Assembly (NCBI RefSeq): GCF_011682045.1
Contig: NZ_VVIW01000027.1
Span: 25,606-89,605, forward strand
DNA length: 64,000 nt
Reading direction: 5' to 3'
Source of the DNA: Massilia aquatica
GTDB lineage: Bacteria; Pseudomonadota; Gammaproteobacteria; Burkholderiales; Burkholderiaceae_D
The notes under the pieces: model-generated
What the model was told of the DNA's origin: nothing
Seen by the model: only the letters and a program-made list of their open reading frames with translations
Databases searched by the model: none
Part shown: piece by piece, positions 56,907 through 64,000 of the stretch
Numbering within the stretch: position 1 is the stretch's first letter
How the letters are laid out: each line of letters opens with the position of its first letter
Translations under genes and position numbers: made by a program

Positions 56907-57213
56907 CAGCCTGTCGGATTTGGGGAGTCGAAGCGAAAAAAACTGCTAGGCCGGCTTGTCGGTAGTACGGCTGGAGCGTTTCCGGCCGTTGGCAGGCAAT
57001 GCCCGGCAAGCGCAGGAGCATGAAGCTTGACGGGCATGCTGCTTGCGGAAGATATGGCATCATCGGCCTTCTGCGTCACCGTGGATGTCAAAGTGTCGCG
57101 GCCGATGCAGCGGTGGTTGTTGCAATCTGCTGATACATGAAGTTCTTCAACAGGTATTTATTATAAAAAATCGATAAAATTTATAATAACAGCATCAAAC
57201 GGAGCGCTATATT
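56907..57213. other. Gene-free region before the Fic gene
   Basis: 307 bp. The first half has no clear feature, and a terminator for protease 2 is not obvious. The last 80 bp are strongly AT-rich, with TATAAT at 57182-57187 and a GGAG ribosome-binding site before the Fic start, so this is probably the Fic promoter. The abrupt drop in GC marks a likely junction of acquired DNA. Confidence 0.5.
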
Positions 57214-58437
57214 ATGCAACCGTGTCATTCGAGAGCTGGCAAAACCGTTCCTCAAGGAACTGGCTATTTGGCTTTTGTTCCAGCAAATTTGCCTCCACAC
57301 ATCGCTTTTGACGGCGAGATGATCAGGCTTTTATCCGATGCCGATATCGCTCTGGGCCGTCTTGCAGGCATCACCGAGATCCTGCCGAACCCAGAATTGT
57401 TTGTCGCAATGTATGTGCGCAAAGAGGCGGTGCTGAGTTCTCAGATCGAAGGCATTCAATGTACGCTCGATGAGGTGTTGGAGGCCGAAATCGACGAGGA
57501 CGGGGTCCGGACCAGAGACATTGCCGACGTTGTAAATTATGTAGATGCAATGAACTATGGGATGGAGAGACTCACGACGCTACCTTTATCGCTGCGCTTA
57601 ATCCGCGAAATTCATTCGCGCTTGATGGCGGGTGTTCGTGGGGAGCACAAGGACCCCGGTGAATTTCGCAAAACCCAAAACTGGATTGGGCCACAAGGGG
57701 CCACACTGAGCAATGCGGCCTTTGTCCCTCCCCCAGTCCCGGAAATGAATTCCGCGCTTGCCGATTTTGAACAATTCCTTCACGACCGGTATTCCCTGCC
57801 GGTGTCGATCCAGTGCGCAGTCACGCATCTTCAGTTTGAGACGATCCATCCATTTCTTGATGGAAATGGTCGTATCGGCCGATTGCTGGTTCCATTGATG
57901 CTGCATCAACGCGAGGTCATGGCAAGACCGTTGCTATACATCAGTCACTACCTGAAGGCGAACCGGCACGAATATTACGACCGGTTGATGGAGGTGCGAG
58001 TCAATGGAAACTGGGAAGGATGGGTGAAATTTTTTCTTACCGGCGTGGCAGTCGTCGGCCATGAAGCGGCGGACACCGCAAAAAGAATTGTCCAGTTCCG
58101 TAGTGAAGCGCAACAGGTTGCCGCCAGAATGGGAAAACCCGAACTGGCGCTCATCGATCATCTTTTCAAACACCCAATCATGGACGCGCGCACTGCGGAA
58201 AAATTACTTGGAATGACTTATGCAACCGCAAATAATGCGCTCTCAACCCTTGAAAAAGCAGGGTTTGTTGCAGAGACGACCGGGCGGAAACGCAATCGCA
58301 TGTTCCGCTTTCAAGGATACCTGCAGCTCTTCGACGATACTCCAAGCAGGCCTCCAGCCATTTACGATAGTAAGCATCCAAGCGGATATCCACATGGCTC
58401 TGGTGACGCACTTGGAGAAGAGCCGTTTCGTCCGTAG
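57214..58437 (+). CDS. Fic family protein (class II, self-inhibited type)
   Basis: 407 residues. The N-terminal part holds the inhibitory motif in VLSSQIEGIQ, the S-x-x-x-E-G pattern of class II Fic proteins. The catalytic motif HPFLDGNGRIGR follows near residue 214. The C-terminus has a winged helix-like domain (AEKLLGMTYATANNALSTLEKAGFV). Such enzymes transfer AMP or similar groups to protein hydroxyls. Base composition is clearly lower in GC than the neighbours, with different codon use, so recent acquisition between two protease paralogues is likely. The last 35 residues look like read-through beyond the family end. Confidence 0.88.
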   Translation: MQPCHSRAGKTVPQGTGYLAFVPANLPPHIAFDGEMIRLLSDADIALGRLAGITEILPNPELFVAMYVRKEAVLSSQIEGIQCTLDEVLEAEIDEDGVRTRDIADVVNYVDAMNYGMERLTTLPLSLRLIREIHSRLMAGVRGEHKDPGEFRKTQNWIGPQGATLSNAAFVPPPVPEMNSALADFEQFLHDRYSLPVSIQCAVTHLQFETIHPFLDGNGRIGRLLVPLMLHQREVMARPLLYISHYLKANRHEYYDRLMEVRVNGNWEGWVKFFLTGVAVVGHEAADTAKRIVQFRSEAQQVAARMGKPELALIDHLFKHPIMDARTAEKLLGMTYATANNALSTLEKAGFVAETTGRKRNRMFRFQGYLQLFDDTPSRPPAIYDSKHPSGYPHGSGDALGEEPFRP

Positions 58438-58741
58438 TCATGCCCGGCTGCCACGCCCATGGCGGGCCGGGTTGATTGACCTGTAAGGTAAAGATCCCAT
58501 TTACCCAAGTCCAGGCCGACCTTATCCGATTCGGGTAAGGCCCGCTTTGGCTGTAGTTTTTTGACAAAATACGCTTTTGCCTGCCTGTTTTATAAGCAAA
58601 TGTTTGACGTCAATACTTTCTTTTGAGATACTTATGGTATCCGCCGGTAAGACATCCGGCCCATGCCTCTCCGCAGCCTGCCAGCCTCGCGCGTCCCTTC
58701 GCGCAGCGCATCCCCGGCCTGCCATCACGAATAGCGCTTCC
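58438..58741. other. Region between Fic and protease 3
   Basis: 304 bp with no supported gene. It holds the shared protease promoter at 58604-58632 and a leader of about 100 nt without a Shine-Dalgarno sequence. Minus-strand open frames across this area lack family features. Confidence 0.5.
58604..58632 (+). promoter_or_regulatory. Promoter of protease 3 (shared motif)
   Basis: TTGACG (58604-58609), 17-bp spacer, GATACT (58627-58632): TTTGACG-N12-TTTGAGATACT. It shares TTTGACGTCA at the -35 side with the protease 2 promoter. Confidence 0.7.
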
Positions 58742-60388
58742 ATGACCACCGTTTCCGATATCAAAAACCTGTACCTGTCCGGCTTTAACCACATCGATGC
58801 CCTGATCGACGAGGGACCCGACTGGAATTACCTGGGCACCTACAAGCCATATCTGACCTACACTTTTTCCATCACCAGCGGCAACGAGGAAGGCGAGCGC
58901 GGCCAAAGCGCCTTTTCGCCGGCCCAGCAAGCTTCGGCCCGCACCGCGCTGGCCTACCTGAGCACGGTGACCGGCGTGCGCTTCCAGGAAACCATGATCG
59001 GCAGCAGCGCCCAGATCCACTTGGCCCTGGTCGATATCGAGAACGACGATTTCGTGGGGCTGACCAGCTGGCATACCCTGTACACGCCGCCGCTCACCAC
59101 CTTGCCCCGTGCGCAGGTGACCGATTACACCGCCAGCGCCTATGTCTACCTCGACAATCTGGAATACCGCACCAGCACCGCCGACCTGACCCCGGGCGGC
59201 CAGGGCTATCAGGTGCTGCTGCACGAACTGGGCCACATGATGGGGCTGGCCCACCCCTTCGAAGGCACGCACCAGTTGCCCTACGAAGATGACTACACCG
59301 CCAACACCCTGATGTCCTACGACCATCTCGACGACAAGTTTTACAGTACCTACAGCGAGTACGATATCGCCGCCTTCAACTGGATTTACGGTGGCGATGG
59401 CCTGCGCGGCAGGTATGGCGTGGGCGGCAGCATGGATTACCTCACCGGGCGCAGCATGGACGAAACCATCACCGGTACCGCCGGCAGCGAGCGGGTGGAC
59501 GGCGCCGGCGGCGACGACAGCATCGACGGCAAGGCCGGCTTCGACGAAGCCGGCTACAGCGGCGCGCGCGCGAATTACGATATCACCAAGGTCAACGGCG
59601 CCTATATCGTCACCGACCGCGTCGGCGACGAAGGCCGCGACGTGCTGACCAACATCGAAACGCTGGTGTTTGCCGGCAGCAGCGTGTCGCTGGCCTACGA
59701 GTCGGTGGTGCAGGCCCTGTACGTCGGCTATTTCGGCCGCGCGGCCGACTATAACGGCATGCAGAGCTTCCAGCAGCAGTTGAGTGCCCTGGGCGCCCCG
59801 GAAGACCTGCGCGGCCTGTCCGAGGCCTACGGCAAGAATGCCGGCCTGCGCGCTCTGGTCGACAGTTTCGCCAGCAGCGCCGAGTCGGCCGCCCTGTATC
59901 CGGGTAATACCGGCACCTTCATCAAGGCGCTCTACCAGAACGTGTTCGGACGCGCCCCGGACGCGGGCGGGCTGACCTTCTGGAGCAACGCCATCGACAG
60001 CGGCGGCCTGTCGCGCGCCAACGCCTCGCTCTCGATCATGGCCGGCGCGCTCGACAACAAGACCTCGCAGGGCATGCTCGACGCCAAACTGGTCACCAAC
60101 AAGCTGACCGCCGCCTCGGGCTTTACCCTGATGATCGACACTGCCCAGGAAATCGGCGGCTACAGCGGCGCCGCCGCGGCCGGCGCGGTGCGCAACATGC
60201 TCGGCGCGGTCACCGCCGCCACCGACTTGCAGGCCTACCAGGCCACCATCGTCGCCACCCTCAAGGGGATGACGCTGGGCGGCGCGCGGCCGGCCGACGC
60301 TCCCGGCGCTCCTGCCGATGACCTGCCTATCACGCACGCCGAGTTGATTGGCATCGGCTACCAGTCGTGGGAGCCGACGCTGGTATAG
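58742..60388 (+). CDS. M10-like metalloprotease with DUF4214 (protease 3)
   Basis: 548 residues, shorter than its two paralogues because both Ig-like repeats are missing. The protease domain has HELGHMMGLAHPF (His161) and a true Met-turn NTLMSYDH. One RTX-like segment (GSERVDGAGGDDSIDG) and DUF4214 (from about residue 322) follow. ATG 58742 gives MTTVSDIKN, matching the family start. It has no signal peptide. This copy has all the residues expected of an active metzincin, so it may be the least diverged catalytically. Confidence 0.85.
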   Translation: MTTVSDIKNLYLSGFNHIDALIDEGPDWNYLGTYKPYLTYTFSITSGNEEGERGQSAFSPAQQASARTALAYLSTVTGVRFQETMIGSSAQIHLALVDIENDDFVGLTSWHTLYTPPLTTLPRAQVTDYTASAYVYLDNLEYRTSTADLTPGGQGYQVLLHELGHMMGLAHPFEGTHQLPYEDDYTANTLMSYDHLDDKFYSTYSEYDIAAFNWIYGGDGLRGRYGVGGSMDYLTGRSMDETITGTAGSERVDGAGGDDSIDGKAGFDEAGYSGARANYDITKVNGAYIVTDRVGDEGRDVLTNIETLVFAGSSVSLAYESVVQALYVGYFGRAADYNGMQSFQQQLSALGAPEDLRGLSEAYGKNAGLRALVDSFASSAESAALYPGNTGTFIKALYQNVFGRAPDAGGLTFWSNAIDSGGLSRANASLSIMAGALDNKTSQGMLDAKLVTNKLTAASGFTLMIDTAQEIGGYSGAAAAGAVRNMLGAVTAATDLQAYQATIVATLKGMTLGGARPADAPGAPADDLPITHAELIGIGYQSWEPTLV

Positions 60389-60447
60389 TGAGGTCAGGCG
60401 CCGGCCGTGGTGGTAGCGCCGTCGTGTTCGGATCGAAGGGAATTATC

Positions 60448-61323
60448 ATGCAAGCTCTTGTCAACGGCGGCGCCGGGGTCGACCTGTTCGGTTTTGCCGG
60501 CGCGCGCGCCGACTACAACATCACCAGCACGGGCGAGGGCTACGCCGTGCTGCCCAAGAACGGCGCCGGCGGCGGCTTGCCCTTGCTGGTCGGGGTCGAG
60601 CTGCTCAAGTTTTCCGACACCATCGTCAACGTCGAATACGACGAGGTGGTGCAGGCGTTGTACGTGGCCTATTTCGGCCGCGCCGCCGACGCCGGCGGCA
60701 TGCGCAATTTCCAAGAGCAGCTGGCCAGGCTCGACGCGCCGCACGATATCGTCGGCATCAGCAGCGCCTACGGCAGCAATCCGGCCCTGCGCCAGCTGAT
60801 CGACAGCTTCGGCAAGAGCGCCGAATCGGACGCGCTGTATCCGGACGGCGTGCCGGCCTTTGTCGGCGCCATCTACAAGAACGTGCTCGGGCGCAGCGCC
60901 GACGCCGAGGGCCTGGCGTACTGGAGCAATGCGATCGACAGCGGGGCGCTCTCGCAGGCGAACGCGGCCCTGTCGATCATGGCCGGCGCGCTCGAAAACA
61001 CCAGCGTGCAGGGTTTGCTCGACGCCAAACGCATCGACAACACCCTGGCGCTGGCGTCCGACTTCACCCTGGCGCTCGACCGTCCCACCGAAATCGCCGG
61101 CTACGCGGGCAGCCTGGCCGCGTCGATGGTGCGCGCCTTGCTGGCCACGGTCGGCGCCGAGACCGACCTCGGGCCGTTCCAGGCGGTCATCAAGCAGATG
61201 CTGGCGGTGATGTCGGGCGAGCTGAACGCCGTGTTCGGCGCGCCGCCGCCGGATCACGCCATGTCTGTGCCGCTGCAACTGGTCGGCGTGGCCCCGGCCG
61301 CATGGGACGATGCGTCGATGTAG
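60448..61323 (+). CDS. DUF4214 protein without protease domain
   Basis: 291 residues. It begins with a truncated RTX-like segment (MQALVNGGAGVDLFGFAGARADYNI), corresponding to the second RTX region of the proteases, and continues as DUF4214 from about residue 67 (VVQALYVAYFGRAADAGG). The C-terminal tail (LQLVGVAPAAWDDASM) resembles those of the proteases. A GAAGGG ribosome-binding site lies before ATG 60448. The gene is 59 bp after protease 3 without its own shared promoter, so the two are probably co-transcribed. It may be a partial duplicate or a non-catalytic partner. Confidence 0.75.
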   Translation: MQALVNGGAGVDLFGFAGARADYNITSTGEGYAVLPKNGAGGGLPLLVGVELLKFSDTIVNVEYDEVVQALYVAYFGRAADAGGMRNFQEQLARLDAPHDIVGISSAYGSNPALRQLIDSFGKSAESDALYPDGVPAFVGAIYKNVLGRSADAEGLAYWSNAIDSGALSQANAALSIMAGALENTSVQGLLDAKRIDNTLALASDFTLALDRPTEIAGYAGSLAASMVRALLATVGAETDLGPFQAVIKQMLAVMSGELNAVFGAPPPDHAMSVPLQLVGVAPAAWDDASM

Positions 61324-61364
61324 GCGACTGGCATAATGGCGGCTTTGCCCCCAAGGACGCCGCC

Positions 61365-61568
61365 GTGAGCCAGGAAGACCGTTTTGTCGATATCGAGATC
61401 AAGCTCGCGCACCAGGAAGACCTGGTCGAATCCTTGAACCAGATGGTGTACCAGCAAGGCCGCCGCATCGACCAGCTCGAAGCGATGGTCAACAAGCTGG
61501 CCGAACACATCCGCAACAATGCCCAGTCTGGACCGAACATGGTCAACGACCGCCCGCCGCACTACTGA
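61365..61568 (+). CDS. slyX: SlyX family protein
   Basis: 67 residues, almost all coiled coil (ELKLAHQEDLVESLNQMVYQ-like heptads), ending in the family-typical PPHY. SlyX proteins have no established function. The start is GTG 61365. The upstream in-frame residues are probably untranslated. Confidence 0.85.
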   Translation: MSQEDRFVDIEIKLAHQEDLVESLNQMVYQQGRRIDQLEAMVNKLAEHIRNNAQSGPNMVNDRPPHY

Positions 61569-61734
61569 CGCACGACTGATTTTTCCGGTCGCGGCGCCCG
61601 TCAATACGGGCGGCGCTGGCGAAACATGCATATCTCGTTGCGGATGACAGGCGTGTGACCATGCTGATATGATCGTGCGCTATGCGCTGCCGGCTATCCG
61701 TCGGCAGCTTTACTTAGCGCCCGTGAAAGATGCC

Positions 61735-63873
61735 ATGAACCGTCCAAACATGCTTATCGTTGCCGCCAGCCTGGCGCTGGTCAATGTCGCCGCCATCGCC
61801 GCCCCGGCCGCTCCCGCGACCTCGCTCGCCGCGGCCAACCCGTTCGCCAAACTGAGCACCTTGCCGTTCCACTACCCGGCCTTCGACCAGATCAAGGACG
61901 AGCATTTCCTGCCCGCCTATGCGGCCGGCATGAGCGACCACCTGCGCGAAGTCGACGCCATCGCCAATAACCGCAAGGCGCCCACCTTTGACAACACGGT
62001 GGTGGCGCTGGAGCGCTCGGGCCAGCTGCTCACGCGCGTGGCGACCACCTTCTCGGCCCTGCAGGGCGCCAACACCAACGATACGCTCGATTCGATCGAC
62101 CGCGAAATGTCGCCCAAGCTGGCCGCGCACAACGATGCCGTGTTCCTCAACGCCAAGCTGTATGAGCGCGTGAAGACCCTGTACGACAAGCGCGCCAAGC
62201 TCGGCCTGGACGCCGAATCGAAGCACCTGCTCGAGCGCTACCACAAGGATTTCGTGCGCGCCGGCGCTAAATTGTCCGCCGAAGACAAGGAAAAGCTGAA
62301 AGCCTTCAACAGCGAAATCGCCACCATGCAGACCACGTTCACCCAGAACGTGCTCAAGGAAACCAACGCCTCGGCGCTGATCGTCGACACCCGCGCCGAA
62401 CTGGCCGGCATGAGCGAGGCGGCCATCGACGCCGCCGCCGCCGACGCCAAGACGCGCGGCCATGATGGCAAGTTCGCCATCGCCCTGGTCAACACCAGCG
62501 GCCAGCCGCCGCTGGCGGTGCTGACCAACCGCGCCGTGCGCGAACGCCTGATGACCGCGTCGCTTCAGCGCGGCAGCCACGGCGGCGAGTTCGACAACCG
62601 TGGCGTGGTCGTCAAGCTGGCCAAGCTGCGCGCCGAACGCGCGGCCCTGCTGGGCTACCCGAACTTCGCGGCGTATTCGCTGGAAGACCAGACCGCCAAG
62701 GATACGGGCGCGGTCAACAAGCTGTTGTCGGAACTGGCCAAGCCGGCCGTGACCAACGCGCGCAAGGAAGCGGACGATATCCAGAAAGTCATCGACGCTG
62801 AAAAGGGCGGTTTCAAGGTTGGCGCGGCCGACTGGGCCTTCTACACCGACAAGGTGCGCGCCCAGCGCTTCAATTTCGACGAAAACCAGCTCAAGCCGTA
62901 TTTCGAGCTCGACAACGTGCTGGTCAAGGGCGTGTTCTTCGCCGCCGAAAAGCTGTACGGCCTGACATTCAAGGAACGCAAGGACCTGCCGGTGTACAAC
63001 CCGGATGTGCGCGTGTTCGACGTGTTCGACGCCAACGGCAAGCAGCTCGCCATCTTCCTGGCCGACATGTACGCCCGCAGCAACAAGCAAGGCGGCGCAT
63101 GGATGAACGAATACGTGTCGCAGTCGGGCCTGATGGGGACGCATTCGGTGGTGGCCAATCACCTGAACATTCCCAAGCCACCGAAGGGTGAGCCGACCTT
63201 GCTGACGGTCGATGAAGTCAAGACCGCCTTCCACGAATTCGGCCACGCGCTGCACGGCATGTTCTCGAACGTGAAGTACCCGCGTTTCTCGGGCACGAAT
63301 GTGCCGCGCGACTTCGTCGAGTATCCATCGCAGGTCAATGAAATGTGGATGATCGCGCCGGAAGTGCTGGCCAACTACGCCAGGCACTACAAGACTGGCG
63401 AGGCGATGCCGAAGGCATTGCTCGACAAGGTGATCGCGTCGAAAAAATTCAACCAGGGTTTCCTGACCACCGAGTACCTGGCGGCATCCCTGGTGGACCA
63501 GCGCTGGCACCAGCTGGGTGCGGCGCAAGTGCCGACCGACGTGCTGGGATTCGAAGCGGCCGCGCTGAAGGAAGCCGGCGTCGATTTCGCACCGGTGCCG
63601 CCGCGCTACCGCACCACGTACTTCTCGCATAGTTTCTCGGGCGGTTACTCGGCCGGTTATTACGCTTACCTGTGGAGCGAGAAGCTGGACGCCGACACGG
63701 TGGAATGGTTCAAGGAAAATGGCGGATTGCAGCGCAAGAACGGCGACCATTTCCGCAAGACGCTGCTGTCACGCGGCGGCACGGCTGACGCGCTCGACCT
63801 GTTCCGCAACTTCCGCGGCCGCGAGCCGAAAATCGAACCGCTGCTGAACCGCCGCGGGTTGACTGGCAACTAA
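61735..63873 (+). CDS. M3 family oligopeptidase (Dcp-like), secreted
   Basis: 712 residues. A signal peptide (MLIVAASLALVNVAAIAAPA) is followed by the M3 domain. The zinc motif is in AFHEFGHALHGMFS (His500), with the third ligand Glu and the substrate loop YSAGYYAYLWSEKLDAD later in the protein. Length and sequence fit peptidyl-dipeptidase Dcp, here probably periplasmic. ATG 61735 was chosen because it gives a signal peptide. An open frame extends to 61669. Confidence 0.9.
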   Translation: MNRPNMLIVAASLALVNVAAIAAPAAPATSLAAANPFAKLSTLPFHYPAFDQIKDEHFLPAYAAGMSDHLREVDAIANNRKAPTFDNTVVALERSGQLLTRVATTFSALQGANTNDTLDSIDREMSPKLAAHNDAVFLNAKLYERVKTLYDKRAKLGLDAESKHLLERYHKDFVRAGAKLSAEDKEKLKAFNSEIATMQTTFTQNVLKETNASALIVDTRAELAGMSEAAIDAAAADAKTRGHDGKFAIALVNTSGQPPLAVLTNRAVRERLMTASLQRGSHGGEFDNRGVVVKLAKLRAERAALLGYPNFAAYSLEDQTAKDTGAVNKLLSELAKPAVTNARKEADDIQKVIDAEKGGFKVGAADWAFYTDKVRAQRFNFDENQLKPYFELDNVLVKGVFFAAEKLYGLTFKERKDLPVYNPDVRVFDVFDANGKQLAIFLADMYARSNKQGGAWMNEYVSQSGLMGTHSVVANHLNIPKPPKGEPTLLTVDEVKTAFHEFGHALHGMFSNVKYPRFSGTNVPRDFVEYPSQVNEMWMIAPEVLANYARHYKTGEAMPKALLDKVIASKKFNQGFLTTEYLAASLVDQRWHQLGAAQVPTDVLGFEAAALKEAGVDFAPVPPRYRTTYFSHSFSGGYSAGYYAYLWSEKLDADTVEWFKENGGLQRKNGDHFRKTLLSRGGTADALDLFRNFRGREPKIEPLLNRRGLTGN

Positions 63874-63921
63874 GTAATATCCATGCTTTAACGTAGCCAA
63901 GCCAAGGCAATAACCTCACAA

Positions 63922-64000
63922 CCGTCGTTCCCGCGCCAAGGCGGCCCTCGGCGGGAATCCATAGCACCTCCGATCCGCGAAGGTGCTATGGATTCCCGCC
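63922..64000. repeat. REP-like palindrome (copy 4), cut by window end
   Basis: It starts CCGTCGTTCCCGCG as copy 2 does. The inner arms are CCATAGCACCT (from 63959) and AGGTGCTATGG (63981-63991). The distal arm (GATTCCCGCC...) runs off the window. It lies just after the M3 peptidase gene. Confidence 0.7.

Noticed and set aside
58178..58567. Minus-strand frame of 129 residues at the end of the Fic gene
   Set aside because: It overlaps the Fic C-terminus, has no motif and no ribosome-binding site.
58556..58575. TTGACA at about 58560 as a promoter for protease 3
   Set aside because: No -10 hexamer at a suitable distance. The shared motif at 58604-58632 fits better.
61714..63750. 678-codon minus-strand open frame opposite the M3 peptidase gene
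   Set aside because: It is an antisense shadow of a gene with clear catalytic motifs.

Overview
The window is high-GC DNA from a betaproteobacterium, most probably an Oxalobacteraceae member of the Massilia / Duganella / Janthinobacterium type. The basis is the gene order gltBD - mlaFEDACB - ABC exporter - BolA-like - murA - hisGDCBHAFIE - HIT - tatABC, together with protein sequence character. No rRNA or species marker is present, so the genus is inference.

Layout. 1-2.1 kb: end of gltB and complete gltD (glutamate synthase). 2.5-6.5 kb: a complete Mla phospholipid-transport operon (mlaF,E,D,A,C,B). 6.7-9.9 kb: an ABC exporter pair, a BolA/IbaG-like gene and murA. 9.9-17.6 kb: the full histidine operon, unusual in carrying a class-beta DNA methyltransferase overlapped into it between hisD and hisC. 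17.7-19.7 kb: a HIT hydrolase and tatABC. 19.7-28.4 kb: accessory genes (lipoproteins, a tandem paralogous lipoprotein pair, a PHB-depolymerase-like esterase, a DinB protein, a ParD-like orphan antitoxin, a MITE-like palindromic element, an alpha/beta hydrolase). 28.4-37.1 kb: minus-strand genes for a DUF885 protein, a PH-like membrane protein, a 1388-residue SNF2 helicase and an S9 peptidase. 37.2-41.1 kb: hemE and priA, separated by a 749-bp gene-free region with at least eight DnaA-box matches and repeated AT-rich units. 41.2-51.4 kb: an ArgP-like regulator, a lipoamide-dehydrogenase-family enzyme, a LysR/oxidoreductase divergent pair, a HEPN-like unknown protein, Rep helicase and a Cache-domain protein. 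51.6-61.3 kb: an expanded family of three secreted-type metalloproteases and one protease-less relative, all with DUF4214, interrupted by a Fic gene of lower GC. 61.3-64 kb: slyX and an M3 oligopeptidase.

The two strongest unexplained signals are these. (a) The hemE-priA intergenic region looks like a replication origin or another DnaA-binding locus. (b) The three metalloprotease genes share one promoter architecture (TTTGACG-N12-TTTGRRATACT), have leaders of about 100 nt without a Shine-Dalgarno sequence, and share a C-terminal tail with the protease-less protein. This suggests one co-regulated, co-exported protease set whose exporter lies outside the window.

Small-scale structure includes a family of dispersed REP-like palindromes (four sites), a second palindrome family built on GTTGCAAAACCGGGG arms near 41.1 and 43.8 kb, and a clear intrinsic terminator after the first protease. 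No tRNA, rRNA, CRISPR array or transposase gene was seen.
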